Positions 1 through 8,888 of a stretch of 19,777 bases of DNA are shown here, one piece after another. Both the position numbers and the translations under genes were made by a program. The notes under the pieces are model-generated. The model made no database searches and was not told where the DNA came from. It saw only the letters and a list, made by a program, of their open reading frames with translations. The stretch covers positions 1 through 19,777 of the forward strand of contig DAOURR010000048.1 in assembly GCA_030627625.1 (NCBI GenBank), in the 5' to 3' direction. The stretch comes from UBA3103 sp002365855. Lineage in GTDB: Bacteria > Bacillota > Desulfotomaculia > Desulfotomaculales > Pelotomaculaceae. Each line of letters starts with the position of its first letter. Within the stretch, counting starts at the first letter, position 1.

Positions 1-392
1 AAGCCTATTTTGACACGGCAACCTAGCGTCTTTCAAGGCTTATTGATAAATTCTGGCCACAATCTTTAGAACTTAGGTTATGGACTTGGGACAATTATCC
101 AGAAACTGCATAACTACTGTATTATATGATAAACTACTTTGGCGAATATGCCCTAAGAAATACAGTTAAAGCGACAGTAGATTCGTTAAGATTGCCTACT
201 TTTCAAAAGTTTATCTTAAGATTGCCGCCAACAATTGAAGAACAAACCACAATAGCAAATATCCTATCTGACATGGACAGCGAAATCGAAGCACTTGAAC
301 AAAAGCTAAATAAATACAAAAACATAAAAGAGGGCATGATGCAGGAACTTTTAACCGGCAGAATCAGACTACTGGAGGAGGTGATGCAATGA
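1..392 (+). pseudogene. hsdS: Type I restriction specificity subunit, C-terminal part, broken or cut by window edge
   Basis: The frame read from position 114 to the stop at 390-392 gives a typical HsdS C-terminal conserved region: an LPPTIEEQ segment, then a heptad-rich helix (IANILSDMDSEIEALEQKLNKYK) and the closing MMQELLTGRIRL motif. In the family this helix spaces the two target recognition domains and contacts HsdM. An in-frame TAA lies at 111-113, just ahead of residues that still look like HsdS (LLYYMINYF). The other frames in 1-110 also have stops, although frame 1 from position 1 to about 66 reads plausibly as HsdS. The gene is therefore interrupted near 66-113, or this is a leftover second copy. 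Its last codons overlap hsdR by ATGA, so the pair was translationally coupled. The rest of the gene and hsdM lie outside the window. Confidence 0.7.
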
Positions 393-3300
393 GCAGTGTT
401 GGGCAAAAGGAAAGAGCCACTCAAAATAGAGTTGTTGAACTGATCAAATCCAAGCTTAAGTATACCTACATCGGCAATCTACACGACCGGGAAAATTCCA
501 ATATAGATATAGCAAGGTTAAAAAAATATCTGCAAAAACAAGGTTACTCTAAAGAACTTGTCCGTCGTGCGATAAATTCCCTGCTGGAAGCGGCCAAAAA
601 ACCGGATCTCTACCAGGCCAACAAAGAAGTTTATTCCCACCTTCGCTATGGGGCCTCGGTCAAAGAAGATGTCAGCGTCCACCACCAGGCGGTCAAGTTT
701 ATCAACTGGAAAGAACCTTATCAAAACGATTTTTATATTGCCGAAGAAGTGACGATCAGGGGCGAGCACACCAAGCGCCCTGACATTGTGCTGTACGTCA
801 ACGGGATAGCAGTCTGTGTGATTGAGCTAAAGAGCAGTGTCGTTTCCGTCTCCAAAGGCATCAGGCAGAACCTTGATAACCAGTGCAACGATTTTATCCG
901 GCCGTTTTTTGCAACCATCCAGCTGGTCATGGCCGGCAATGACACCGAGGGTCTGCGCATTGGCGTTATTGAAACCCCGGAAAAACACTTCATCGAATGG
1001 AAAGAGGATGGAAAGGCAAGTGATCCGCTATCCCTCTTCATTCGTGCCCAGAGCGAAAACGAAGGCTATAAAATGGACCGCCACCTGATCAGCATCAGCC
1101 AGAAGGAGCGCTTGCTGGATCTCATCTATAACTTCATTGTCTTTGACAGCGGCATAAAAAAGGTGTGCCGCCACAACCAGTACTTCGGTGTGCTAGCCGC
1201 CAGGCAGCGCATAAAAGCCAGGAAAGGCGGCATTATCTGGCATACCCAGGGCAGCGGTAAGAGCCTGGTGATGGTCTGGCTTTCCCGGTGGATCAAGGAA
1301 TACGATCCGGAAGCAAGGGTGCTGATTATCACGGATCGGGAAGAACTGGACGACCAGATTGAAAAAAAGGTATTCGGAGCTGATGGTGTCGGGGATGAGA
1401 TTTACCGCACCAAAAGCAGCGCCGATTTAATTGCCAGGCTGAACGAAACAACTCCAAGAGTGATGTGCTCCCTGGTACATAAATTTGGACGGAGTCAAGG
1501 CGATGAGGATAAAGCCTATGACAATTACATAGAGCAGTTAAAAGCGAGCCTGCCTCCTGATTTTAAACCCAAGGGTAAGTTCTATATTTTCGTAGACGAA
1601 TGCCACAGAACCCAGTCCGGGAAGCTTCACAAAGCCATGACCATGATTCTGCCCGATGCAGTTTTCATCGGTTTTACCGGGACACCGCTACTGAGCCGAA
1701 AAGAACTGGCCAGAAGGGGAATCAAAAGCAGCATCGAGGTTTTTGGCACCTATATCCATACCTACAAGTACCCTGAAGCAGTGGCCGATAAAGTGGTTCT
1801 GGACTTGAGATATGAAGCCAGAGACGTGCCCCAGGAAGTAGTGTCCCAGGAGAAAATAGACCAGTGGTTTGAAACGAAGACCCGGGGACTAACAGAGCTT
1901 TCTAAAGCGCAGTTGAAGAAGCGCTGGGGAACACTAAAAGAAGTTTACAGCTCAGAGGCAAGGCTGGCCAAAATCGTGACGGATATCATCTTTGATATGG
2001 AGATTAAAGACAGGCTCAACAACAATCGCGGGAACGCTTTGTTAGTTGCTGCCAGCATCTATGAGGCGTGTAAATATTACAAGCTGTTCACAGATAATGG
2101 CTTTTCCAAGTGTGCCATTGTAACTTCGTATTCTGGTGATATTTCCGAGATTAAAGGTGAAGCGACAGGAGAATCGCGAGATACAGAAAATCGCTTCAAG
2201 TATGCGGTTTATCAAAAGATGTTAAACGGCAAGACCGTTGAAGCTTATGAAAAAGAGGCCAAGCGCACCTTTGTCAAAGAGCCCGGCCAGATGAAGCTAT
2301 TAATTGTTGTGGATAAGCTTTTAACCGGGTTCGATGCGCCCAGCGCCACTTACCTCTATATAGACAAATCCATGCGTGATCACGGGCTGTTCCAGGCAAT
2401 CTGCAGGGTTAACCGCCTTGATGGTGATGACAAAGAATACGGCTATATTATCGACTATATGGATCTGTTCAAGAGCCTGGAAAAAGCGGTTGCAGATTAT
2501 ACTTCTGAAGCTTTTGATGGATTTGAAGCAGAAGACGTAATCGGACTATTAAAAAATCGTGTAACTGAAGCAAAGAAACGTCTGGAAGAACTACTTGAAA
2601 GTCTAAGGGCCTTGTGTGAGCCGATAAAACAGCCACGCACAACTTTAGAGTTTGTCAAGTATTTTTGTTTTGAAAATGACGGCGATTTAGATGAGCTCAA
2701 AGAAAACGAACCCAAGCGTCTGTCCCTCTACAGGTTTACAGCCTCACTTATTCGTGCATTTGCCGATGTTGCCGACAACCTGGATGAACTTGATTATACA
2801 CCGAAACAGATTAAAGAGATTAGGGCTGAAGTTAGTTATTATGAAAAAGTTAGAAATGAGATAAAACTTGCCAGCTGTGACTATATTGACCTTAAAAAAT
2901 ATGAGGCTGATATGCGCCATCTCATCGACAACTACATCAGCGCAGGCGAGAGTGAGAAGCTGTCTGCCTTTGATGATATGACGCTGATAGAGCTAATCGT
3001 AGAGCGCGGCGTAGATTTTGTCAAGGAGTTGCCGGAGGGGATAAAGAAGAACAAGGAAGCGGCCGCTGAGGTTATCGAAAACAATGTCCGCAGAAAGATT
3101 ATCGAGAAAAGCAGCACAAACCCCCTTTACTACGAAAAGATGTCAGAGCTTTTGATGAAAATCATTGAAGAGCGTAAAAATCAAAAAGCAGAATACAAAG
3201 AGTATTTGCAGAAGATCGTGGAGCTTACGAGGAAAATTGAAAAACCCGAGGAGTACTCCGGTTATCCGGAGAGAATCAAGAAGTCGGCAGCCCTGAGGGC

Positions 3301-3499
3301 CCTATATGACAATGTGTCAAAGGACGAGGATCTATTATTGACTCTGCATGAAAAGATTATGACTGTCAAACCAGACAAATGGCTGGGGGATAAAGCGAAA
3401 GAAAAGGCCGTGCTTAGAGGTATCCATTCCGTTGTTTATGATGAAGATAAGGTGGACAAAACTTTCGGCATTGTAAAAGAGCAAAGGGAGTACTGGTGA
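389..3499 (+). CDS. hsdR: Type I restriction enzyme, R (nuclease-translocase) subunit HsdR
   Basis: This 1036-residue protein is the motor and nuclease subunit of a type I restriction complex (HsdR2M2S). It pulls DNA past the bound complex by ATP hydrolysis and cuts it far from the recognition site. The N-terminal PD-(D/E)xK nuclease is visible as D132 in RPDIVLY and E146-L-K148. The SF2 motor follows: Walker A TQGSGKS around K291, Walker B DECH at 403-406, motif III FTGTP, and a motif V/VI region with KLLTGFDAP and QAICRVNR. The charged helical C-terminus probably contacts the methylase core. Length is normal and the frame is unbroken. The start ATG overlaps the hsdS stop and has GGAGGTG just upstream. 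Activity depends on hsdM and a working hsdS, neither of which is seen here. Confidence 0.97.
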   Translation: MSSVGQKERATQNRVVELIKSKLKYTYIGNLHDRENSNIDIARLKKYLQKQGYSKELVRRAINSLLEAAKKPDLYQANKEVYSHLRYGASVKEDVSVHHQAVKFINWKEPYQNDFYIAEEVTIRGEHTKRPDIVLYVNGIAVCVIELKSSVVSVSKGIRQNLDNQCNDFIRPFFATIQLVMAGNDTEGLRIGVIETPEKHFIEWKEDGKASDPLSLFIRAQSENEGYKMDRHLISISQKERLLDLIYNFIVFDSGIKKVCRHNQYFGVLAARQRIKARKGGIIWHTQGSGKSLVMVWLSRWIKEYDPEARVLIITDREELDDQIEKKVFGADGVGDEIYRTKSSADLIARLNETTPRVMCSLVHKFGRSQGDEDKAYDNYIEQLKASLPPDFKPKGKFYIFVDECHRTQSGKLHKAMTMILPDAVFIGFTGTPLLSRKELARRGIKSSIEVFGTYIHTYKYPEAVADKVVLDLRYEARDVPQEVVSQEKIDQWFETKTRGLTELSKAQLKKRWGTLKEVYSSEARLAKIVTDIIFDMEIKDRLNNNRGNALLVAASIYEACKYYKLFTDNGFSKCAIVTSYSGDISEIKGEATGESRDTENRFKYAVYQKMLNGKTVEAYEKEAKRTFVKEPGQMKLLIVVDKLLTGFDAPSATYLYIDKSMRDHGLFQAICRVNRLDGDDKEYGYIIDYMDLFKSLEKAVADYTSEAFDGFEAEDVIGLLKNRVTEAKKRLEELLESLRALCEPIKQPRTTLEFVKYFCFENDGDLDELKENEPKRLSLYRFTASLIRAFADVADNLDELDYTPKQIKEIRAEVSYYEKVRNEIKLASCDYIDLKKYEADMRHLIDNYISAGESEKLSAFDDMTLIELIVERGVDFVKELPEGIKKNKEAAAEVIENNVRRKIIEKSSTNPLYYEKMSELLMKIIEERKNQKAEYKEYLQKIVELTRKIEKPEEYSGYPERIKKSAALRALYDNVSKDEDLLLTLHEKIMTVKPDKWLGDKAKEKAVLRGIHSVVYDEDKVDKTFGIVKEQREYW

Positions 3500-4206
3500 T
3501 GCAGATGGAAATATCAGGAGTGGAAGTGGAAGTTATCAAGAAAAATATAAAAAACATACATCTTTCTGTACAGCCTCCCGCAGGCAGGGTCCGTATCTCT
3601 GCGCCTGTGGGTGCCAAAGATGAGACCATCAAACTATTTGCCGTTAAGAAGATAGGCTGGATCAAAAAGCAGATTCAAAAATTTGAGAATCAGCCGAGAC
3701 AATCAGAGCGGGAATATGTTTCCGGCGAAAGCCATTATCTTTGGGGGCGCAGATACAGGCTCGAGCTTAAGTACTCAAAGAAAGCAAACAAAGTCGAAAC
3801 AAATGGTAATAAGCTTGTTTTGACAGTACGTGAAACCAGCACCCAGGAGCAGCGTGAAAAAGTAATAAATGAATGGTACAGAACCGAGCTTAAAGCCAAG
3901 CTCCCTGCATTGCTTGAAAAGTGGGAAGAAATCATCGGGGTGAAGGCAAATGCTGTCGGCGTGAAAAATATGCTTACCAAATGGGGAACCTGCAATGTTA
4001 AAGGAAAACGGATTTGGGTCAATTTGCAGCTTGCCAAGAAACCCGTTGCTTGCCTTGAATATATAGTTGTGCATGAACTCGTTCACCTGCTTGAAAAAAA
4101 TCACACAACAGCTTTTATACACTATATGGACAAAATTTTACCGGGCTGGCGAGTAACCAAAGATGAACTCAACAGTTTTATTATGGATAGATATCTTGAA
4201 GAGTAG
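3499..4206 (+). CDS. YgjP-like zinc metallopeptidase (DUF45/COG1451, M48-type), coupled to hsdR
   Basis: A 235-residue protein with a zinc metallopeptidase signature HELVH at about residues 192-196. It is followed by NHTTAF and a conserved helical tail with PGWR, which matches the YgjP/DUF45 (COG1451) family. The N-terminal half carries the family's beta-rich PPAGRVRISAP segment and a YLWGRRYRLE stretch. The start codon shares one base with the hsdR stop (TGATG), and GGGAG sits 8 bases upstream, so translation is coupled to hsdR. A GTG one codon earlier is an alternative start. Members of this family recur directly after hsdR in type I loci. Their role there is not established. Turnover of the restriction subunit is a natural guess but nothing in the sequence proves it. 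Confidence 0.88.
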   Translation: MQMEISGVEVEVIKKNIKNIHLSVQPPAGRVRISAPVGAKDETIKLFAVKKIGWIKKQIQKFENQPRQSEREYVSGESHYLWGRRYRLELKYSKKANKVETNGNKLVLTVRETSTQEQREKVINEWYRTELKAKLPALLEKWEEIIGVKANAVGVKNMLTKWGTCNVKGKRIWVNLQLAKKPVACLEYIVVHELVHLLEKNHTTAFIHYMDKILPGWRVTKDELNSFIMDRYLEE

Positions 4207-4209
4207 TTG

Positions 4210-4237
4210 TTGTTTCAAATCTTGGAATCAATATAAA
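4210..4237 (+). promoter_or_regulatory. Possible sigma-A-type promoter for hamAB
   Basis: TTGTTT at 4210-4215 and TATAAA at 4232-4237 are separated by 16 bases, about 30 bases before the hamA start. The site lies in the short gap after the metallopeptidase gene, where a new transcription unit would be expected to begin. Similarity to consensus is moderate and no operator or inverted repeat is evident. Confidence 0.4.
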
Positions 4238-4266
4238 GTTAATTTTCTTTGAAAGAGGGCAAGGCA

Positions 4267-5022
4267 ATGGTGAAATACTCCGATTGGTGCGAATGCAACA
4301 ATGCGGTTGTGAACGGGCATAATCTAAGTCTTCTTTCGGTCGTAGACGAATATTTTGAGATGGCCTGTGAGTTGGTCGTTGCAAGCGTACCGAGCCATTA
4401 TGCTTCTGAGGAGCGGGTTGTGCATATTTTAGAGAAGTTTGGCAAGGAAAAGGCAGCAGCGTATTTGCGGGAGAAACTACCGGTAAATTCAACGGTCCGC
4501 TCCGGTGATTTAGGAGAGATACTCGCAACACAATACATTAACGAGTGTACTAAATTCAGCGCTCCGATAAAACGGTTACGTTGGAAGGATCATCGTGAAA
4601 TGGCTATGCGAGGTGATGATATTATTGGCATAGCTCTGAATGATGGGGATATCCGCATCAAATTTCTTAAGAGCGAAGCTAAAAGCAGAGCATCCTTAAC
4701 AACGAGTGTAGTACAGCAAGCACGCGAGGCTTTGAATAACTGTGGTGGGTTGCCGACGCCCCATTCGCTAGCTTTTATCTCGGATAGGTTATACGAAACC
4801 GGTCAAGATGAACTTGCTGGCTTAATTACTTTAGCGCAACTTCGGGATGGAATTTCGGAACAACAAGTGGAGCATTTAATTTTCGCATTTTGCGGGAATA
4901 AACCTGATTCCTTTTTGGAAGAGGATTTGAATAAATATAATGGTTCAATCTATCAAAGATCAGTCGGCTTATTTTCAAGTAAGCATCAGGAATTTATCTC
5001 TACAGTATACGGGAAGGTCTAG
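4267..5022 (+). CDS. hamA: Hachiman defence protein HamA (DUF1837 nuclease)
   Basis: A 251-residue DUF1837 protein, the effector nuclease of the Hachiman anti-phage system. A PD-(D/E)xK-like active site is visible: E84 in RSGDLGE, D117-D118 in MRGDDIIG, and E137-x-K139 in SEAKS. The arginine- and tryptophan-rich RLRWKDHREMAMRGDD block is typical of HamA. The family is known to form a complex with HamB, which holds the nuclease in check until damaged or phage-altered DNA is sensed. DNA is then degraded and the infected cell stops supporting the phage. The ATG at 4267 is chosen over an upstream TTG at 4249 because GAGGG sits 7 bases before it. hamB begins 14 bases after the stop behind an AGGAGG, so the two genes form one operon. 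Confidence 0.93.
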   Translation: MVKYSDWCECNNAVVNGHNLSLLSVVDEYFEMACELVVASVPSHYASEERVVHILEKFGKEKAAAYLREKLPVNSTVRSGDLGEILATQYINECTKFSAPIKRLRWKDHREMAMRGDDIIGIALNDGDIRIKFLKSEAKSRASLTTSVVQQAREALNNCGGLPTPHSLAFISDRLYETGQDELAGLITLAQLRDGISEQQVEHLIFAFCGNKPDSFLEEDLNKYNGSIYQRSVGLFSSKHQEFISTVYGKV

Positions 5023-5036
5023 GAGGTCAAAGTGGT

Positions 5037-8000
5037 ATGAATTTTGAACAACTTCAAGAAAATTTACAGACCGCCATATCTCCCGCCTTCCGTGACCGTC
5101 TCCTCGCTAAGGGTCAAGCTCGGTCAATGATCTGGAGTGATGGTACACTGCCTCCAGGTGCGCCGCATTTTTCTCATCGCTTGAGCTACGACCTTAAATC
5201 GTATGCTTATGCTTTATTGTCTATGACCCTTCGACTCCGTGAACTAGGGGGGGACGAAAAGCTTCTGCGAGCTGGTTTCGAACAATCGGCAAGTGCGCTC
5301 GAGGCTGTTTTCGCAAAAGGGGATCCCAATGATCCTGAACGTGGCTTCCATCGCCTTCTTGCGGCATCTGCATTCCATCTCGGCAGGTTTTCGGCAAGAG
5401 CCTACTCGCTTCTTATATCATCGCTAAGTGACTCTAATTTTTCCCCAATGGAGCATGCCCTAGCTTTGTTTATCCTGCGCCTTTTTGATTCATTAGAAAA
5501 GGTAATTGTGAAATGGTGTATTGAAGATATTGCAACTGATGACCAAATATTATTTCTTCTAACTCAGTCATTGGGGGCTGTTGACCAAGAAGGCGAGCTT
5601 AATGATAGTTCGGCTACTCTTGATGCTGTTAACATCGCTTTAACGCAGAATTTTATGCGAGGTCTTGGTGCCTTCCTTTTTGCGTTAGAGACCGGTGAGG
5701 CCAAAATCGTAGAGCTTTCACGCCAAGAACTAAATCGTGGACTCGAAAGCTGCCAAGACTTCAATCTTGTGCCACAATGGTGGTGTTACCGGCTTGCGAT
5801 TCACCTGTTGGATGATTTATGGTCTGCAAGTTTTCACGTAGTACTTCCAAAGCTCCCTTCTGATGGAGATGTAGCTGCCTGGCAGAACCTTCGCAGTTTG
5901 TTTATCGCCTTACTGAACAGACGGAAAAGAGCAGAAATCGAATTCTGGCCATCACAAATTGAAGCTGCCAGAAGAGCTAACGACATACATGATGACCTTG
6001 TTGTTTCCCTTCCAACGAGTGCAGGCAAGACACGTATTGCCGAGATCTGTATTCTTCGAACACTGGCGGAAGGCAAGCGTGTTGTTTTTGTTACTCCACT
6101 CCGCGCACTTTCTGCTCAGACCGAGACGACCTTGCACCGTACTTTCGGACCACTAGGCACGAGGATTTCCACTCTTTACGGAAGCATTGGTACAGGCCGT
6201 TTTGAGGAGGACGTGTTACGTAGGAGTCACATAGTGGTGGCAACGCCAGAGAAGCTGGATTTTGCAACTAGGAACGACCCTTCATTAATCGATGATGTTG
6301 GCTTAATTGTGCTTGATGAAGGCCATATGATAGGCTTAGGTGAACGCGAAGTCCGGTATGAAGTCCAGGTACAGCGACTTCTGAATCGGACTGATGCAGA
6401 TCAAAGGCGGATTGTGTGCTTATCGGCTATTCTTCCAAGTGGCGAGCAGTTCGATGATTTTGTAAATTGGCTCCGTAAGGATCGAGAAGGTAGACCAGTA
6501 ACATCGGATTGGCGTCCAACCCGCATACGATTTGGGGAGGTTCTATGGGTTGGTAATCGCGCGCGCCTTGAATTGCGTGTTGGTGAAGAACGCCCTTTTG
6601 TTCCAAATTTCTTTTCGGCCAAGGTTCCGTCAACAGGACAGCGGAAGACAGCGTTCCCGCGAGATCAACGGGAACTGGTTCTGGCTACAGCATGGCGATT
6701 AGTTGAGGACGGCCAATCAGTACTCATCTACTGTCCGGAGCGACGTTCAGTGGAACCATTTGCGAGAGCAATTGCTGACCTACATAGTCGTGGCTTGCTG
6801 GAATCGGTATTGGCTGACGATCCCTCAAAGCTAAACACAGTTTTAGAAATTGGCCGCGAGTGGCTTGGTTCAGACCACCCGATTCTAACTTGTCTCCGGC
6901 TTGGTGTTGCTGTTCATCACGGTGCTCTGCCTACTCCTTTCAGGAAGGAGATGGAACGTCTTCTGGGTGCCGGGATTCTTAAGATCACAGTATCTTCTCC
7001 GACATTGGCACAGGGCCTCAACCTGACAGCCACTGCGGTAATCATACATTCTCTCCGACGCTTTGGTGAAGTTATTCCGGCGTCAGAATTTGTGAATGTG
7101 ATTGGTCGTGCAGGCCGAGCTTTCATCGATATCCAAGGATTAGTTCTTTATCCGATCTTTGAGAATGATGTAAAAAGGCGTAAAAAAAGGAGTAGAGAGT
7201 GGCAACGTTTAATTAGAGATAAAAGTATTTTTGATATGGAGAGTGGTCTCCTCAGTTTAATTGTTACATTGCTTAAACGTTTGCATAGGGCGCTTAGCAA
7301 GCCATCGTTAGAGGATCTTCTAGAGTATGTAGTAAACAACGCTGCCTTTACCTGGGATTTCCCAGAGATAGACGATGAAGCAGAGGTAAATCGCGAAAAC
7401 GCACTTCGTGAATGGTCACAGCACTTGGTAAGACTTGATACTGCGATTCTTAGTCTTGCTGGGGATCAAGACGTAGACATTGACGAAATAGCAGAAAAAC
7501 TTGACGAAGCACTGGATGCTTCACTTTGGGCAAGGAGACTCCTTCGCAAGCCAAATAAAGTGCAGGTTCTTTTTGACAATACCTTAAAAGCGCGGGCGAG
7601 GTATATATGGTCTGAAAGTAACACCAGGCAACGTAAGGGTTATTTTTTAGCAGGCGTCGGTCTCAGCGCAGGTCAAAAACTTGACGCTATTGCACAGGAT
7701 GCCAATTGCCTTCTTGTAGAGGCGAATGTGGCCATATTGGCTGGAGACGATAGCCGTGCAATCGATGCGATAACTGGTCTTGCGGAAAGACTCTTTACCA
7801 TTGATCCTTTTATTCCCGATCCATTTCCTGATAACTGGCGTCAAGTGCTGTCTTTATGGCTCAAGGGCTCTCCAATAGCAGATATTGGAGATGGTGATAT
7901 GACTGATGTGTTGCGCTTCGTAGAGAACGGTCTCATTTATAGGTTGCCTTGGGGTATGGAGGCGCTCCGTGTTCGTGCCCAGGCTAACCAGGATGATATC

Positions 8001-8543
8001 GAAGGTCTGACTATCGATAACTTTGAAGTAGACTTAGCAGTTCCCGCTGTGGAGACTGGTACGCTTAATCGGTCGGCGGCCATATTAATGCAGGCAGGCT
8101 TCACCTCACGTTTAGCTGCTATTAAGGCTGTCATTGATACGGGAGCAGAATTTACAAATGCTTATGAACTTTCTACATGGCTTCGATCAGATACCGTAAC
8201 AGAACTTACAGAGCGTGGTAACTGGCCTACACCAGAGTCCTCTTATTTATGGAAATCTTTCACGCAGGAATATTCAAGACCTGAACGAACAGTCTGGTCT
8301 GTTAAACATGCTACAAGAGCGGTGCAATGGGAGGAGAATTTAGAACCACCCCCTAACACACCTGTCAAAGTTTATAATACAAAAGGAGCCTCTTTGTTAC
8401 TGTCTGCCACTTATGAGCCCCTGGGTATGTTGGATTCACCAATCCCCCAAGAATGGTCCGGACTTTTACTGGCACGTGCCGAAGAGTCTTCAAATACTGT
8501 TACTCTTACGTATTATGGACCAGCCGACATTGACTTGGAATAG
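5037..8543 (+). CDS. hamB: Hachiman defence protein HamB (Ski2-like SF2 helicase)
   Basis: A 1168-residue helicase, the sensor and motor partner of HamA. Visible motifs are motif I LPTSAGKT (K331), motif Ia VTPLRALSAQ, motif II DEGH at 427-430, motif III CLSAI near 463, motif V VSSPTLAQGLNL, and motif VI VIGRAGRA at about 689-695. Motif order and sequence are those of the Ski2/Hel308 branch. About 300 residues precede motif I and look mostly helical. About 450 residues follow motif VI and contain no motif that I recognise. The start at 5037 has AGGAGGT about 10 bases upstream. The frame is intact and all ATPase motifs are present, so the system is probably functional. Motif III reads SAI rather than the common SAT. 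The gene ends directly against an EVE-domain fragment read in a different frame. Confidence 0.93.
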   Translation: MNFEQLQENLQTAISPAFRDRLLAKGQARSMIWSDGTLPPGAPHFSHRLSYDLKSYAYALLSMTLRLRELGGDEKLLRAGFEQSASALEAVFAKGDPNDPERGFHRLLAASAFHLGRFSARAYSLLISSLSDSNFSPMEHALALFILRLFDSLEKVIVKWCIEDIATDDQILFLLTQSLGAVDQEGELNDSSATLDAVNIALTQNFMRGLGAFLFALETGEAKIVELSRQELNRGLESCQDFNLVPQWWCYRLAIHLLDDLWSASFHVVLPKLPSDGDVAAWQNLRSLFIALLNRRKRAEIEFWPSQIEAARRANDIHDDLVVSLPTSAGKTRIAEICILRTLAEGKRVVFVTPLRALSAQTETTLHRTFGPLGTRISTLYGSIGTGRFEEDVLRRSHIVVATPEKLDFATRNDPSLIDDVGLIVLDEGHMIGLGEREVRYEVQVQRLLNRTDADQRRIVCLSAILPSGEQFDDFVNWLRKDREGRPVTSDWRPTRIRFGEVLWVGNRARLELRVGEERPFVPNFFSAKVPSTGQRKTAFPRDQRELVLATAWRLVEDGQSVLIYCPERRSVEPFARAIADLHSRGLLESVLADDPSKLNTVLEIGREWLGSDHPILTCLRLGVAVHHGALPTPFRKEMERLLGAGILKITVSSPTLAQGLNLTATAVIIHSLRRFGEVIPASEFVNVIGRAGRAFIDIQGLVLYPIFENDVKRRKKRSREWQRLIRDKSIFDMESGLLSLIVTLLKRLHRALSKPSLEDLLEYVVNNAAFTWDFPEIDDEAEVNRENALREWSQHLVRLDTAILSLAGDQDVDIDEIAEKLDEALDASLWARRLLRKPNKVQVLFDNTLKARARYIWSESNTRQRKGYFLAGVGLSAGQKLDAIAQDANCLLVEANVAILAGDDSRAIDAITGLAERLFTIDPFIPDPFPDNWRQVLSLWLKGSPIADIGDGDMTDVLRFVENGLIYRLPWGMEALRVRAQANQDDIEGLTIDNFEVDLAVPAVETGTLNRSAAILMQAGFTSRLAAIKAVIDTGAEFTNAYELSTWLRSDTVTELTERGNWPTPESSYLWKSFTQEYSRPERTVWSVKHATRAVQWEENLEPPPNTPVKVYNTKGASLLLSATYEPLGMLDSPIPQEWSGLLLARAEESSNTVTLTYYGPADIDLE

Positions 8544-8559
8544 TACGAACGGTTTAGGT

Positions 8560-8742
8560 ATGTTCCCTTTTAGAGTTGATATAAAAGAAATCAACCTATG
8601 GTCAGAACGGGTACCGATTGGCGAAGTTATCGATAAGTTAGATTTCATTAAAGATAAAAAGAACTATGGGTTGTATCTTAGATTATCCAACAAAATTATT
8701 GATAAAATCGATTTTATAAAGATTGTTTCTACATCAAGATAA
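8560..8742 (+). pseudogene. C-terminal fragment of an EVE-domain (PUA-like, modified-base reader) protein
   Basis: A 60-codon frame begins FPFRVDIKEI and continues through PIGEVIDKLDFIKDKKNYGLYLR to a final acidic/hydrophobic DFIKI. This closely follows the last third of EVE domains, which usually read YP(Y/F)R(V/I)-K, then LI-KLSFIKNKKNWG-YLR, then a closing DF-I. EVE domains bind modified bases such as 5-methyl- or hydroxymethyl-cytosine and are often tied to modification-dependent restriction. The first two thirds of the domain are missing. The same frame stays open upstream, but only across the hamB 3' end, where it shows no EVE signal. There is no good ribosome binding site, and AT content is higher than in hamB. 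A short relic left by insertion of hamAB, or by deletion, is the likeliest reading. Confidence 0.6.
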
Positions 8743-8801
8743 AAACTTTTGTTAATTTGTATTAATGAACATTATGGAACATCGTCATCAAAGAGGGCAG
8801 C

Positions 8802-8888
8802 ATGTATCTTTTCCTCCATAAACTTATCTCCGGCGAGGTAGATGTTTCCGATCTTGACATTAATATCCCTGAGGAGGCCTTGGCATGA
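8802..8888 (+). pseudogene. 28-codon scrap resembling an HsdS C-terminal tail, coupled to the GmrSD-like gene
   Basis: A 28-codon reading frame starts at an ATG preceded by AGAGGG and ends in ATGA, overlapping the start of the next gene. Its product contains KLISGEVDVSDLDI, which resembles the closing (R)DxLLPKLISGE(I/L)-V-DLDI segment of many type I specificity subunits. The four residues before it do not fit. The simplest reading is that the rest of a second hsdS was deleted and the remaining tail now acts as a short leader that couples translation into the DUF262 gene. The identification rests on one short motif. Confidence 0.5.
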
